Source of the DNA: CAZQFS01 sp964592755
Lineage (GTDB): Bacteria > Hydrothermota > Tepidihabitantia > Tepidihabitantales > Tepidihabitantaceae
Assembly: GCA_964592755.1 (NCBI GenBank)
Contig: CAZQFS010000014.1
Span: forward strand, 1 to 34,423
Length of the DNA: 34,423 nucleotides
Direction of reading: 5' to 3'
Position numbers and translations under genes: made by a program. Positions within the stretch are counted from its first letter, which is position 1. Each line of letters starts with the position of its first letter. Below, in pieces: positions 14,782-21,515 of this stretch. Below the pieces are notes generated by a model that made no database searches, was not told the DNA's origin, and worked only from the letters and a program-made list of their open reading frames with translations.

Positions 14782-15596
14782 CAGATGAACGGGTCCTTAA
14801 TGTCCTTTATCTGGGCCCAGGTCAGCACCGGCCCGTCCTTGCACGTCAGGAACGGTCCGAGCCGGCAGTGGCGGCACTGGCCCACGCCGCACGACATGTT
14901 CGTTTCCATCGAGAGATAGATATTCTCCGGCTGGAAGCCGGCGTCGAGCAGCTTCTGGTTCACGAACTTCATCATGACCGGCGGCCCACAGACGACCGCG
15001 ATGCTCGTCTTCTCATCGCACGGTATCTCGTCCATCAGACAGGTGACAACACCGACCTTCTTCATCCACTTCTCGTCACTCACGTCCACCGACAGGTCAA
15101 TATCCACTTTGGGAATCTTCTGCCACTCGGGCAGCAGATGCTTGTAGACAATATCGCTGGGCGTACGCGCGCCATAGCGCAGGAATATCCGTCGGTACTT
15201 ATCAATCTCATGAACCAAGGCGAGAAACAAGGCCCGCAAGGGCGCCAAACCTACTCCGCCGCCCACGATGTAGATGTCCTTGCCTTCGAACTTCTCCAGA
15301 GGATAGCGCTGGCCATAGGGTCCGCGCACACCGACCTTGTCCCCGGCCTTGAGGTTGAAGAGCGCGCCAGTGGCTCGGCCTACTCTCATGATGGTCATGT
15401 CAAAAGTACTGCGCTCGAAGTGAGAAGAAGACGGAGTGAACGGCGCCTCGCCAAACCCAGGCACGGTCAGCTCGACAAACTGACCGGCGAGGAATGGGAT
15501 CTCCTGCTCGGGCTTGAGCTTGAACGTCCGGATGCTTGGGGTCTCGTCAAAGGTCTCGAGGATGGTGGCCGGAATCGGCTGGTATGGGTTACTCAC
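14781..15596 (-). CDS. FAD/NAD(P)-binding sulfhydrogenase gamma/AsrB-like diaphorase subunit
   Basis: 271 residues. The N-terminal FAD-binding beta-barrel has AGQFVELTVPG and FDMTIMRVGRATGALF. The NAD(P)-binding domain has YIVGGGVGLAPLRAL and AVVCGPPVMMKFV. The C-terminal motif CGVGQCRHCRLGPFLTC supplies four Cys for a [2Fe-2S] cluster, as in HydG of archaeal sulfhydrogenase, AsrB and PyrK. The GTG at 15596 forms a GTGA overlap with the preceding gene. Together with the HydB-like protein it should form a soluble NAD(P)H:Fe-S electron input or output module. This is unusual for a membrane-bound hydrogenase, which normally uses ferredoxin. Confidence 0.9.
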   Translation of the reverse strand: MSNPYQPIPATILETFDETPSIRTFKLKPEQEIPFLAGQFVELTVPGFGEAPFTPSSSHFERSTFDMTIMRVGRATGALFNLKAGDKVGVRGPYGQRYPLEKFEGKDIYIVGGGVGLAPLRALFLALVHEIDKYRRIFLRYGARTPSDIVYKHLLPEWQKIPKVDIDLSVDVSDEKWMKKVGVVTCLMDEIPCDEKTSIAVVCGPPVMMKFVNQKLLDAGFQPENIYLSMETNMSCGVGQCRHCRLGPFLTCKDGPVLTWAQIKDIKDPFI

Positions 15597-16624
15597 AGCT
15601 CAGCCAGCACCTTCCTTATATCAATCTTGCCCATGCAGGCCCGGTAGCAACGTCCGCACCCGGAGCAGGCGTAGAACCCGTGGTCGTTCTTGAACTGGTT
15701 GAACTTGCAGTCAAACCGGTTGGCGAATCGCTTCAGGAATTCGGCCCGCGGGTTCGCACCGCCGCCAACCCGGGCATATGCCGCCTCGTAGCAAGCGTCC
15801 CAGATCCTGGTCCGGTCAAGCCCGGTTTCCTTGGCCTTGTCGTACAGGAGGAAGCAGTAGCACGTGGGACAGCCCATCAGGCAGCCGTAGCACTCCACGC
15901 AGGTCGCAGCATGCCTGCTCCAGAACGCCTCGTCGTCCGACCTAGCCGCGACCGCTTTCGGCAGGTCGGGTTTGAGCGGCTTGGGATTGGTGCGCCCCAG
16001 CGCTTCCACCGCAGCCCTACGCGAGTCGTCGCGGGCCGCAACCTGTGCGTCGGTCGCCGGTTGCATGAGCGAAGCCTCAGCCATGAGCATTTCCTCGCCT
16101 TCCGGAGTCAGGCTCTCGAACAGGTAGAAGCCATCACCCACTGCCAGGGTTACATCCGCGCCGTCCACGGCGTACGGCTGCCCGCCCAGCAGATTGCAGA
16201 AGCAGGAATCCTCAGGTTTGGGACAGTCGGCCGCGATTATCGTCGTCCGGCGGCGCTGCGTTCCGTAGTACGGGTCCGCGAACTGACCTTCGCCCAAAAT
16301 GCGGTCGTGGACCCTGAGGGGTACAAGGTCACAGCTCTTGGCCCCGATAAGCAGCCGCGGCTTGTCCTCAGCCGGCGGCTCGGACTCCGGCAGTGACGCG
16401 ACCATCTGCCTGGGCTGAAACATGAAAGACTTGGCCGGCTCTGCCGCCCGGATGCGGACAAGAGCCGGCGTCAGGCTATCCTCGCCCTGACCGAGGTCAG
16501 CGGTCGAAAGTCGGCGCCAGTGCACCCGGTCCTCGCGGACAACCGGGACAACGACCGAATAATGCTCCAGCAGCCGGGCAAGCCACTGCTCTCGCGCTTT
16601 GACGGGCAGAGTGTATCTGCTCAC
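15593..16624 (-). CDS. sulfhydrogenase beta/AsrA-like iron-sulfur protein
   Basis: 343 residues, first gene of the operon. Family features: GAKSCDLVPLRVHDRI near residue 95, CPKPEDSCFC near 135, and two C-terminal ferredoxin motifs, CVECYGCLMGCPTC and CSGCGRCYRACMGKIDI. This matches HydB of soluble sulfhydrogenases and AsrA of anaerobic sulfite reductase, which pass electrons between the flavin diaphorase and downstream clusters. The start is GTG 16624. There is no Shine-Dalgarno, but a TTGACA promoter ends eight bases upstream, so translation is probably leaderless. It has GTGA overlap with the diaphorase gene. The next in-frame Met is about 68 residues in and would remove conserved sequence. 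Confidence 0.88.
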   Translation of the reverse strand: MSRYTLPVKAREQWLARLLEHYSVVVPVVREDRVHWRRLSTADLGQGEDSLTPALVRIRAAEPAKSFMFQPRQMVASLPESEPPAEDKPRLLIGAKSCDLVPLRVHDRILGEGQFADPYYGTQRRRTTIIAADCPKPEDSCFCNLLGGQPYAVDGADVTLAVGDGFYLFESLTPEGEEMLMAEASLMQPATDAQVAARDDSRRAAVEALGRTNPKPLKPDLPKAVAARSDDEAFWSRHAATCVECYGCLMGCPTCYCFLLYDKAKETGLDRTRIWDACYEAAYARVGGGANPRAEFLKRFANRFDCKFNQFKNDHGFYACSGCGRCYRACMGKIDIRKVLAEL

Positions 16625-16632
16625 GCGCAGGA

Positions 16633-16660
16633 AAGATAGCGGCAGTTATCCAAATGTCAA
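16633..16660 (-). promoter_or_regulatory. predicted promoter of the hydrogenase operon, leaderless type
   Basis: Minus strand: TTGACA (16660-16655), 16-nt spacer, TATCTT (16638-16633). Eight bases separate the -10 box from the GTG at 16624, so the transcript should begin at or within about 2 nt of the start codon. No purine-rich ribosome site is present between them. Confidence 0.5.
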
Positions 16661-16719
16661 GCAGAGAATTCAACCGCAAGCAGAACCTCGCGATGACCGG
16701 CGGGCGATTGCAGGCGGAC

Positions 16720-16747
16720 TTGACTCCTCGGGTGACGCAGGCAGAAT
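16720..16747 (+). promoter_or_regulatory. predicted promoter of the DUF2279-DUF1893 unit, leaderless type
   Basis: Plus strand: TTGACT (16720-16725), 16-nt spacer, CAGAAT (16742-16747), then five bases before an in-frame GTG at 16753. The same spacing occurs at the other operon heads in the window, and this decides the start of the downstream gene. Confidence 0.4.
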
Positions 16748-16752
16748 CATGT

Positions 16753-17136
16753 GTGGTCCTGCTTGTCGCCCTCTGCCTCGGCCAATCTCCGCTGGGCGAA
16801 GTCCCGGATTCGGCTCTTCGTGCACCACGACCCTTGTGCATTGACCGCATCGTCCCGGCCACGCGCGAGCCTGACCGCTGGTTCGGCATGGACAAGTTCT
16901 GGCACTTCTCGGCCAGCTTCGTCTCGGTCGGCGCAGGTTATCACCTGTGCGAGAACCGCGTCAATATGGACTCCCCCTGGCCGACCGCGCTGTCACTCGG
17001 TGGCACGCTCGGTCTGGGTCTGTCTAAGGAGTTCCTCGACCTCCGTGGCCCGAGTCGACACTTCTCGTGGAAAGATCTGGTCGCCGACCTCGCCGGTATC
17101 GGGCTCGGGTATCTTGCTTTCGTCCACAAGTTCTGA
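16753..17136 (+). CDS. DUF2279/YfiM-like small membrane-associated protein
   Basis: 127 residues from the GTG at 16753. Longer starts at 16654 or 16693 are possible, but the leaderless promoter geometry favours 16753, which yields a short hydrophobic export-type N-terminus (VVLLVALCLGQS). Conserved family blocks: MDKFWHFSASFVSVGAGYHL, LGGTLGLGLSKEFLDLRG, and FSWKDLVADLAGIGLGYL. DUF2279 proteins are small exported or lipoprotein-like proteins of unknown function; the His, Lys-Glu and Asp-Leu-x-x-Asp positions recall VanZ-like folds. Its stop overlaps the next gene by one base (TGATG). It is divergent from the hydrogenase operon, which does not by itself imply a shared function. Confidence 0.75.
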   Translation: MVLLVALCLGQSPLGEVPDSALRAPRPLCIDRIVPATREPDRWFGMDKFWHFSASFVSVGAGYHLCENRVNMDSPWPTALSLGGTLGLGLSKEFLDLRGPSRHFSWKDLVADLAGIGLGYLAFVHKF

Positions 17137-17605
17137 TGCGAGCCCCGGCGATGACCGACCCTGTCACGCGGCTTGAGCTGGATGGCCTGTCACTACTTGT
17201 TCTGCGCGACGGTGTGGAGCTGTATGCCTCCTGTGCTGACGGAGTCAGGCCTTTGCTCGAACTCATTGACTGGTTTCCCGGCGGCCTGCGTGGCGCGACC
17301 GTCGTTGACCGTGTGGTCGGAGCCTGTGCGGCCCGCGCCTTCGCCTATCTTCAGGTCAGCAAGGTGCTCGGCATCACTGGCTCGCTCCCGGGCCAGCAGA
17401 TTCTTGCTGCCGCGGGAATCGAACACGAGTTCCGCCAACTGGTCGCAGAAGTCAGCAACCGACAGAAGAGCGGCATCTGTCCGTTCGANNNNNNNNNNTG
17501 CAACTGAGCCTCACTTGCCCGGACACGGAGAAGCTCATCGCTGCCATGCGCGACAAGCTGGCCGAACTCCGAGACCGAGCGCGGCGCGAAGAACGGCGGC
17601 GATAG
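17136..17605 (+). CDS. DUF1893-like protein, interrupted by an assembly gap
   Basis: I reconstruct one gene across the 10-N run at 17489-17498. Before the gap: LELDGLSLLVLRDGVELYAS, GVRPLLELIDWFPGGLRGA, VVDRVVGACAARAFAYL, and NRQKSGICPF, the DUF1893 pattern (NR.g.g.CPmE). After the gap the frame from 17501 continues with TCPDTEKLIAAMRDKLAEL and ends at TAG 17603-17605, as DUF1893 tails do. The two halves are in different frames if the gap is truly 10 bases; the true length should be 2 modulo 3, perhaps only 2 or 5 bases. Translation is probably coupled to the preceding gene (TGATG at 17136; ATG 17151 is the alternative). The family function is unknown, and one conserved Cys is visible. Confidence 0.75.
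17489..17498. other. assembly gap (10 N) inside DUF1893-like gene
   Basis: Ten Ns. The flanking reading frames show that the true distance is not 10 bases (it should be 2 modulo 3), so this is a placeholder. Confidence 0.95.
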
Positions 17606-17696
17606 ACTCCGGCCACGACTCCCGCGTCTGCCTCGGCCGCACCCGTCCAGAGGTTCATCATGCCCAGCCGCTGGAAGGCTGTCTGCCGACCGTTCC

Positions 17697-18326
17697 TCAA
17701 CGCCAGAGGGCGATACGCAGACCAAGGAAAACGAAGTAGGAACCCGAGACAACCGCGGCAACACGGGCTGCGAAACGAACCGAGGCGAAACGGCTGACCA
17801 GACCGGAGAAAAGCAAGGGCAGGAGATAGACACTGGTCGCCAGGAAAAACACGAGAAAGAACAGAGCGCCGTTGAGCGCGCCACGCATGTCAGCCACGGT
17901 CGTGACTGCCAGCAGGAATGGCGGGCACAGGTTGATGCCGGCAACGAACCCGAGTACCGCGACATATCGGCCTGAAGCAACGTGCGGACTGGCCGCGCGG
18001 CAGAACCCGAGGTGCGGGAACGACCGGACCAGACCGTAGGCAATCACCAGCGCGCCGAGCACCACATAGATGGTACTCCTGAGCACAACCCGGGCCGGCA
18101 GTACCTTGCTCAGGTAGCCTCCCAAAGCCCCGAATGCCAGCCCGAAAAGCAGGTAGGCTGCCAGACGGCCGGCCAGGAACAGGCCGATGCGCTCTGCCGC
18201 ATGCCACTTCCCCCTTGAGTCGTTGGCAAGCACGACCGGCCCGACCAGAGGCAGACAGAACCCGGTGCAGAACAGACCGGACGAGAACCCGAGCAGCAGG
18301 GCCTTACTGACCAGACTCAGCACCAT
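17697..18326 (-). CDS. DsbD/CcdA or TauE/SafE-like integral membrane protein
   Basis: 209 residues with about six hydrophobic segments. The N-terminus GFSSGLFCTGFCLPLVGPVVLA carries a Cys-x3-Cys-Pro-like element and the first membrane span. A central FCRAASP and a later GINLCPPFLLAV give further conserved cysteines. The layout (two three-helix halves, Cys near the start of each half, G-rich helices) fits the DsbD transmembrane/CcdA and SafE-like group, which move reducing equivalents or export small anions and metals. It is the last gene of the LolA-to-DsbD-like unit; its start overlaps the MIP18-like gene by 23 bp. The 91 bp between it and the convergent DUF1893 gene show no clear terminator hairpin. 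Confidence 0.65.
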   Translation of the reverse strand: MVLSLVSKALLLGFSSGLFCTGFCLPLVGPVVLANDSRGKWHAAERIGLFLAGRLAAYLLFGLAFGALGGYLSKVLPARVVLRSTIYVVLGALVIAYGLVRSFPHLGFCRAASPHVASGRYVAVLGFVAGINLCPPFLLAVTTVADMRGALNGALFFLVFFLATSVYLLPLLFSGLVSRFASVRFAARVAAVVSGSYFVFLGLRIALWR

Positions 18327-18807
18327 CGCCGGAAACCAGGCCGAACCGCTGCCTCCCCTGCTCGCTCATCCGCTCAGGCCGCCACTCAATACCCGGGTCG
18401 AGCCGTACCGCGATGCGCCGCACTCCGGGGACCTCCTTCAGTTCCTTGACCGCACTGGTTGCCAGCAGGACACCGAACGGGCATTCCGGTGTCGTGAGGA
18501 TAAGGCACATTCGCACATTGCCCAGGTCGTCAACTGCCAGGCTTTCGACCAACCCAAGCTCGACGATGCTCAGGCCCAGCTCAGGGTCAAGGACNNNNNN
18601 NNNNAAGGCAAACATGACTGAGGCGGAGTCAGGCGCCGGTACGCCAGGCTGCACTGCCACCGAGTCAACAAACGTATTGAGTCGTTGCAGTGTGAGCATC
18701 CGACCCTGACGACGAACCAGCCACGGCAGGTTCATCACCGCGAGACTCAGGACGAGCAGCGTCGCGGTCGCGACGATGCGCGCGGTAATCCGTCTGCCTG
18801 CGCTCAT
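18304..18807 (-). CDS. MIP18/DUF59-family protein with N-terminal membrane anchor (contains gap)
   Basis: About 167 residues as placed, with the 10-N run at 18595-18604 inside. The N-terminus RITARIVATATLLVLSLAVM is a basic-then-hydrophobic membrane anchor, followed by a ~40-residue linker. After the gap the MIP18/DUF59 core is clear: VLDPELGLSIVELGLVESL, LILTTPECPFGVLL with the conserved Cys, and a VPGVRRIAVRLD strand with WRPERMSEQGRQRFG. Cytosolic MIP18/SufT proteins help assemble Fe-S clusters; a membrane-anchored version is unusual. The frame is kept if the gap is 10 bases (or a multiple of 3 away). The ATG at 18807 is coupled to the rimO stop (TGATG); the gene overlaps the DsbD-like gene. 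Confidence 0.75.
   Translation of the reverse strand: MSAGRRITARIVATATLLVLSLAVMNLPWLVRRQGRMLTLQRLNTFVDSVAVQPGVPAPDSASVMFAXXXXVLDPELGLSIVELGLVESLAVDDLGNVRMCLILTTPECPFGVLLATSAVKELKEVPGVRRIAVRLDPGIEWRPERMSEQGRQRFGLVSGDGAESGQ
18595..18604. other. assembly gap (10 N) inside MIP18-like gene
   Basis: Ten Ns between the anchor/linker and the DPELG core of the MIP18-like protein. The frame is preserved across a 10-base gap, so its length may be near correct, but this is not proven. Confidence 0.95.
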
Positions 18808-20108
18808 CAGGACGCCGGCCCGACAACCCGGGCCCGAAGGTCATGGGTACTTGAGCCGGTCACGAGTGCTTGCACCAACTGGCCGGGCCGGACCGGTCTG
18901 CCAACAAGCTTGACAACACCATCGATTTCCGGCGCGTCCCACTCGGTCCGACCCGTACCGGGCCGGTCCACCGGCACGTCCAACTCGCGCCCGACCAGTC
19001 GCTTCAGATTGCCGCGCGAAACCGATGCCTGGACCTCCATCAACCGCCGCAGCCGAGAACGCTGGATTCTCACCGGCACACGCGGCCTGAACCGGTACGC
19101 TGCCGTGCCCGGTTCAGCCGAGTAGGTGTAGGCTGACAACCGGTCAAATCGCACCTGTTCCACGAACCAGACCAGTTCCCTGAATTGGTCTGGTGTCTCG
19201 CCGGGGAATCCGACCATCACGGTCGTCCGGACGTGCAGGTCAGGAATATCCCTGAGGTGTTGAATCAGCAATTCAAGGTCGGCCCGGGAGTAGGGCCGGT
19301 TCATCCGGCGCAGCACCACATCTGAGACATGCTGAATCGGCAGGTCAATGTAGCGGCAGAGCTTCGGGTTGGTCTGGAATTGGTCAAGCACGTCTTCGGT
19401 CAGATGCGCCGGATGGGCGTACATCAGACGCAGCCACAGAATCCCTTCAATGCGACTGAGCCGGTCAAGCAGCCGGGCAAGGCCCGGTCGCCCGTAGATG
19501 TCAATGCCGTAACGGGTCGTGTCCTGGGCAACGAGGATCAACTCCTTCACGCCCTGGTCGGCCAGCGCTCCTGCCTCCTCAACGACGCTGGCCATAGGCC
19601 GGGACCGGAACCGGCCTCGGATTCCGGGAATCGCGCAGTAGCTGCAGCAGTTGTCACACCCGTCTGCGATTCGGAGATAGGCATAGTGTCGCGGCGTGGA
19701 AAGAAGGCGGCGTGGCCGGTAGTTCAACCCTCGACCGGCGACACCGGACAGGAGATACGGAATCCGCGGCATGTCGGCAATTCCGGCGAACAGGTCCACC
19801 GCTGGGAAATCCTGCTCAAGTTCGGCACGGTAACGCTCAACCAGACATCCAACGACAACCACCTTCATGCCCGGCTGCCGGCGTTTTTGCCTCAGCGCCT
19901 TTCTGATAGAGGCCTCGCACTCGCGCCGGGCCGACTGCAGGAACCCGCAGGTCGTGATGACGACCAGGTCTGTGACCGACAGTTGAGTAACAAGGCGATA
20001 CCCGGCCCGGACCAGACTACCGAGCACCAGCTCAGTGTCTATCTGATTCTTGGGACAACCATGAAACACGACACAAGCTGAACCGGTCCGGCCCGACTCG
20101 CTAGTCAC
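18807..20108 (-). CDS. rimO: ribosomal protein S12 methylthiotransferase RimO
   Basis: 433 residues. N-terminal UPF0004 domain with HGCPKNQIDTE (Cys18), ITTCGF (Cys53) and VVGCLVERY (Cys87) binding one [4Fe-4S] cluster. The radical-SAM domain has GCDNCCSYC (Cys150, Cys154, Cys157) followed by IPGIRGRFRSR. A C-terminal TRAM domain runs from about residue 365. The KNQ-x-D-T-E context and IPGIRG favour RimO over MiaB. RimO beta-methylthiolates an Asp of ribosomal protein S12. The GTG start at 20108 overlaps the thioesterase stop by 8 bp. It belongs to the unit starting at 21125. Confidence 0.92.
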   Translation of the reverse strand: MTSESGRTGSACVVFHGCPKNQIDTELVLGSLVRAGYRLVTQLSVTDLVVITTCGFLQSARRECEASIRKALRQKRRQPGMKVVVVGCLVERYRAELEQDFPAVDLFAGIADMPRIPYLLSGVAGRGLNYRPRRLLSTPRHYAYLRIADGCDNCCSYCAIPGIRGRFRSRPMASVVEEAGALADQGVKELILVAQDTTRYGIDIYGRPGLARLLDRLSRIEGILWLRLMYAHPAHLTEDVLDQFQTNPKLCRYIDLPIQHVSDVVLRRMNRPYSRADLELLIQHLRDIPDLHVRTTVMVGFPGETPDQFRELVWFVEQVRFDRLSAYTYSAEPGTAAYRFRPRVPVRIQRSRLRRLMEVQASVSRGNLKRLVGRELDVPVDRPGTGRTEWDAPEIDGVVKLVGRPVRPGQLVQALVTGSSTHDLRARVVGPAS

Positions 20109-20511
20109 CGCTGATGACCTGGGCCTCGACCTTCATCATCTTGGCCCGGGCATCGGCCAGCACCGTTCCCTGCTCGTCCACCAGTCGGCTTTCCGCCAGG
20201 AGCAACCGGCCGTGCTCCTCGACCACCCGGCCGTACCCGCGCACCTTCTGCCCGGTCGAGACCGGCCGCCTGAACCGCACCGACAGCTCGGCCGTGACCG
20301 CATTGTTGCCCGCCTCGGTGCAGGCCCAGGCTGCTAGTTCATCGAGCATCGTGGCAATGATGCCGCCGTGGACTACGCCCTTCCAGCCGCAGAACTTGTC
20401 CGGCACCGTGTAGTCCAGCTCGACACCGGCACCGGTTCGACGGATGTCCAGGCCCATCCCGTCCGCGTTGGCCCGACCACAGGCAAAGCAGATTCCCGAA
20501 TCCTTAAGCAA
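20101..20511 (-). CDS. PaaI-family hotdog thioesterase
   Basis: 136 residues. Hotdog-fold signature: GWKGVVHGGIIATMLDELAA (substrate-binding HGG and helix with catalytic Asp/Glu), then TAELSVRFRRPVSTGQKV and a terminal LADARAKMMKV strand. An N-terminal CFACGRAN with paired Cys occurs in a common subgroup of PaaI proteins. It hydrolyses acyl-CoA or aryl-CoA thioesters; the substrate cannot be inferred. The start appears to be TTG 20511, nine bases after the LolA-like stop; no ATG in this frame precedes the conserved CFACGRAN motif. It overlaps rimO. Confidence 0.88.
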   Translation of the reverse strand: MLKDSGICFACGRANADGMGLDIRRTGAGVELDYTVPDKFCGWKGVVHGGIIATMLDELAAWACTEAGNNAVTAELSVRFRRPVSTGQKVRGYGRVVEEHGRLLLAESRLVDEQGTVLADARAKMMKVEAQVISGD

Positions 20512-20519
20512 AGACCGGC

Positions 20520-21125
20520 CTATTCCTCGACCGTGACGCCTTTGGGCGGAACGAACGTGAACGTCCCGCGCTTCAAGACCGGATTCCAGCGCTGCCGGCG
20601 CATACTGAAGTCGTACTTGTTGCCCCAGGGGTCGCTGAACCTGAAGCCCTTGATTCGGGTACCGCTGGAGTCGAGCGCCAGGGTCAGGTCTGTCAGGGCG
20701 CTCAGCTCGTTGTCCATCGTCACTGCAACCGAATACTCACCAAACGAGTCACGCTCGACAGACGCCCGGGCGCTCGAGTCGAGAATCGGCCCAAGAAAGG
20801 CAAGCACCGGCGCAAAGCCGCCGCCCAACTGCTTCATCGCACGCTTCTCCTCCGGGAGGTAGAGCCAGAGAGTCGCGCTGTCTGATACGATGAGCTGTCG
20901 CTGCGGCTCGGACACCTCAAGGCGATAGCGGCTCGGAACCCTGATGCTGAAGCGGCCGGAGAAACTCCGGCATACCCCTTCGGCTTCTGAGCAGATGTTC
21001 TCATCGAACTCGCCGGTCAGAGTCTTGAGCGACAGATAGCGTCTCCTCAGTCGCTGCCACAGGGAATCGCTCCCCGCGGAAGCAACACAGGTGAATAGAA
21101 CAATGAGCATGATGATACGGCGCAT
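20520..21125 (-). CDS. LolA-like outer-membrane lipoprotein carrier / lipid-binding protein
   Basis: 201 residues. It begins with MRRIIMLIVLFTCVASAGS, a signal peptide. The mature protein follows the LolA layout: a helical start (YLSLKTLTGEFDENI), strands with FSGRFSIRVPSRYRLEVSEP, SDSATLWLYLPEEKRAMKQ, LTDLTLALDSSGTRIKGFRF, and a final FTFVPPKGVTVEE strand matching the F..P.GV.v family end. LolA carries lipoproteins through the periplasm, which supports a diderm cell. It heads the minus-strand unit down to 17697. The ATG at 21125 lies five bases after a -10 box and has no Shine-Dalgarno. Confidence 0.85.
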   Translation of the reverse strand: MRRIIMLIVLFTCVASAGSDSLWQRLRRRYLSLKTLTGEFDENICSEAEGVCRSFSGRFSIRVPSRYRLEVSEPQRQLIVSDSATLWLYLPEEKRAMKQLGGGFAPVLAFLGPILDSSARASVERDSFGEYSVAVTMDNELSALTDLTLALDSSGTRIKGFRFSDPWGNKYDFSMRRQRWNPVLKRGTFTFVPPKGVTVEE

Positions 21126-21130
21126 GAGTT

Positions 21131-21158
21131 AATCTATTCGGACCGCAGCAGAAGTCAA
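21131..21158 (-). promoter_or_regulatory. predicted promoter of the lolA-rimO unit, leaderless type
   Basis: Minus strand: TTGACT (21158-21153), 16-nt spacer, TAGATT (21136-21131), then AACTC and the ATG at 21125. The five-base distance predicts transcription starting at the start codon. Confidence 0.5.
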
Positions 21159-21189
21159 ACGGTTGCCGCCGGCCGGACACGATCTCTGA

Positions 21190-21237
21190 TTGCCTTTGCC
21201 GTCTACCGAGCTACGCTTCTTCGGTGGCGGCGGTCGG
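21190..21237 (+). repeat. dispersed repeat R1, copy A (48 bp, hairpin)
   Basis: Identical at 44 of 48 positions to copy B at 28472-28519, in the same orientation. CTACCGA (21203-21209) can pair with TCGGTGG (21221-21227) around an 11-nt loop. The unit also has a TTGCCT-N16-TACGCT promoter-like layout. It lies between the lolA-like promoter and the VOC remnant. Confidence 0.75.
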
Positions 21238-21260
21238 ATACTGCTCGGCTGATACAGCAC

Positions 21261-21300
21261 CTTCTCGACTTTGCCGATGGCGTCGAGTTCCCTGCCCCTC
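21261..21300 (-). repeat. dispersed repeat R2, copy A (fragment of helical ORF)
   Basis: About 35 of 40 bases match 27965-28004. On the minus strand both encode LRGREL.AIGK.EK, which in copy B is the C-terminal end of the eroded gene. Copy A is only that end, joined to unrelated sequence. Confidence 0.65.
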
Positions 21301-21356
21301 AAGTCCCGTATCTGCGAAAGAAAGGCGACTTGCGGCGACTGGCGGCCGGTCGCTGC

Positions 21357-21507
21357 CCACCTCACGCCCAAGGCCTCGAGGATGTTGCCGGCTGGGCCAA
21401 AGAAACTGGAGCCAGCAGCAACCCGGCCCGACCTCAACGGGCGCGTCCTGCATGAACCTAACTCCAACCGCCTTCAGTCGCTCGTAGAACGCCCCGGCCG
21501 AGGCCAC
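21357..21507 (-). pseudogene. VOC/glyoxalase-like C-terminal remnant, frameshifted
   Basis: One minus frame reads AFYERLKAVGVRFMQDAPVE and the next frame continues SSFFGPAGNILEALG. Together these match the C-terminal half of VOC (glyoxalase/bleomycin-resistance) proteins: a helix Y.rLkaaGVrF, then fF.DPaGN.lEL. The N-terminal half is missing and a one-base shift separates the two parts. The remnant begins eight bases after the beta-helix gene stop, so it was probably cut off by the rearrangement that placed that gene here. The rest of 21126-21515 holds the lolA-like promoter and repeats R1/R2. Confidence 0.5.
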
Positions 21508-21515
21508 AGACAGGC

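Noticed and set aside
16654..16752. Longer start sites (ATG 16654 or 16693) for the DUF2279-like gene
   Set aside because: The added residues (KQNLAMTGGRLQADL) are polar and do not resemble a signal peptide; no Shine-Dalgarno precedes either ATG, and the promoter spacing favours 16753. Not fully excluded.
21190..21237. Repeat R1 as an insertion sequence or CRISPR repeat
   Set aside because: No transposase, no terminal inverted repeats with target duplication, and no regularly spaced array; only two distant copies.
21224..21487. Leaderless 87-codon ORF starting GTG after the promoter-like part of repeat copy A
   Set aside because: The equivalent GTG in copy B stops after 14 codons and the frame overlaps the VOC remnant on the other strand; no conservation beyond the repeat.
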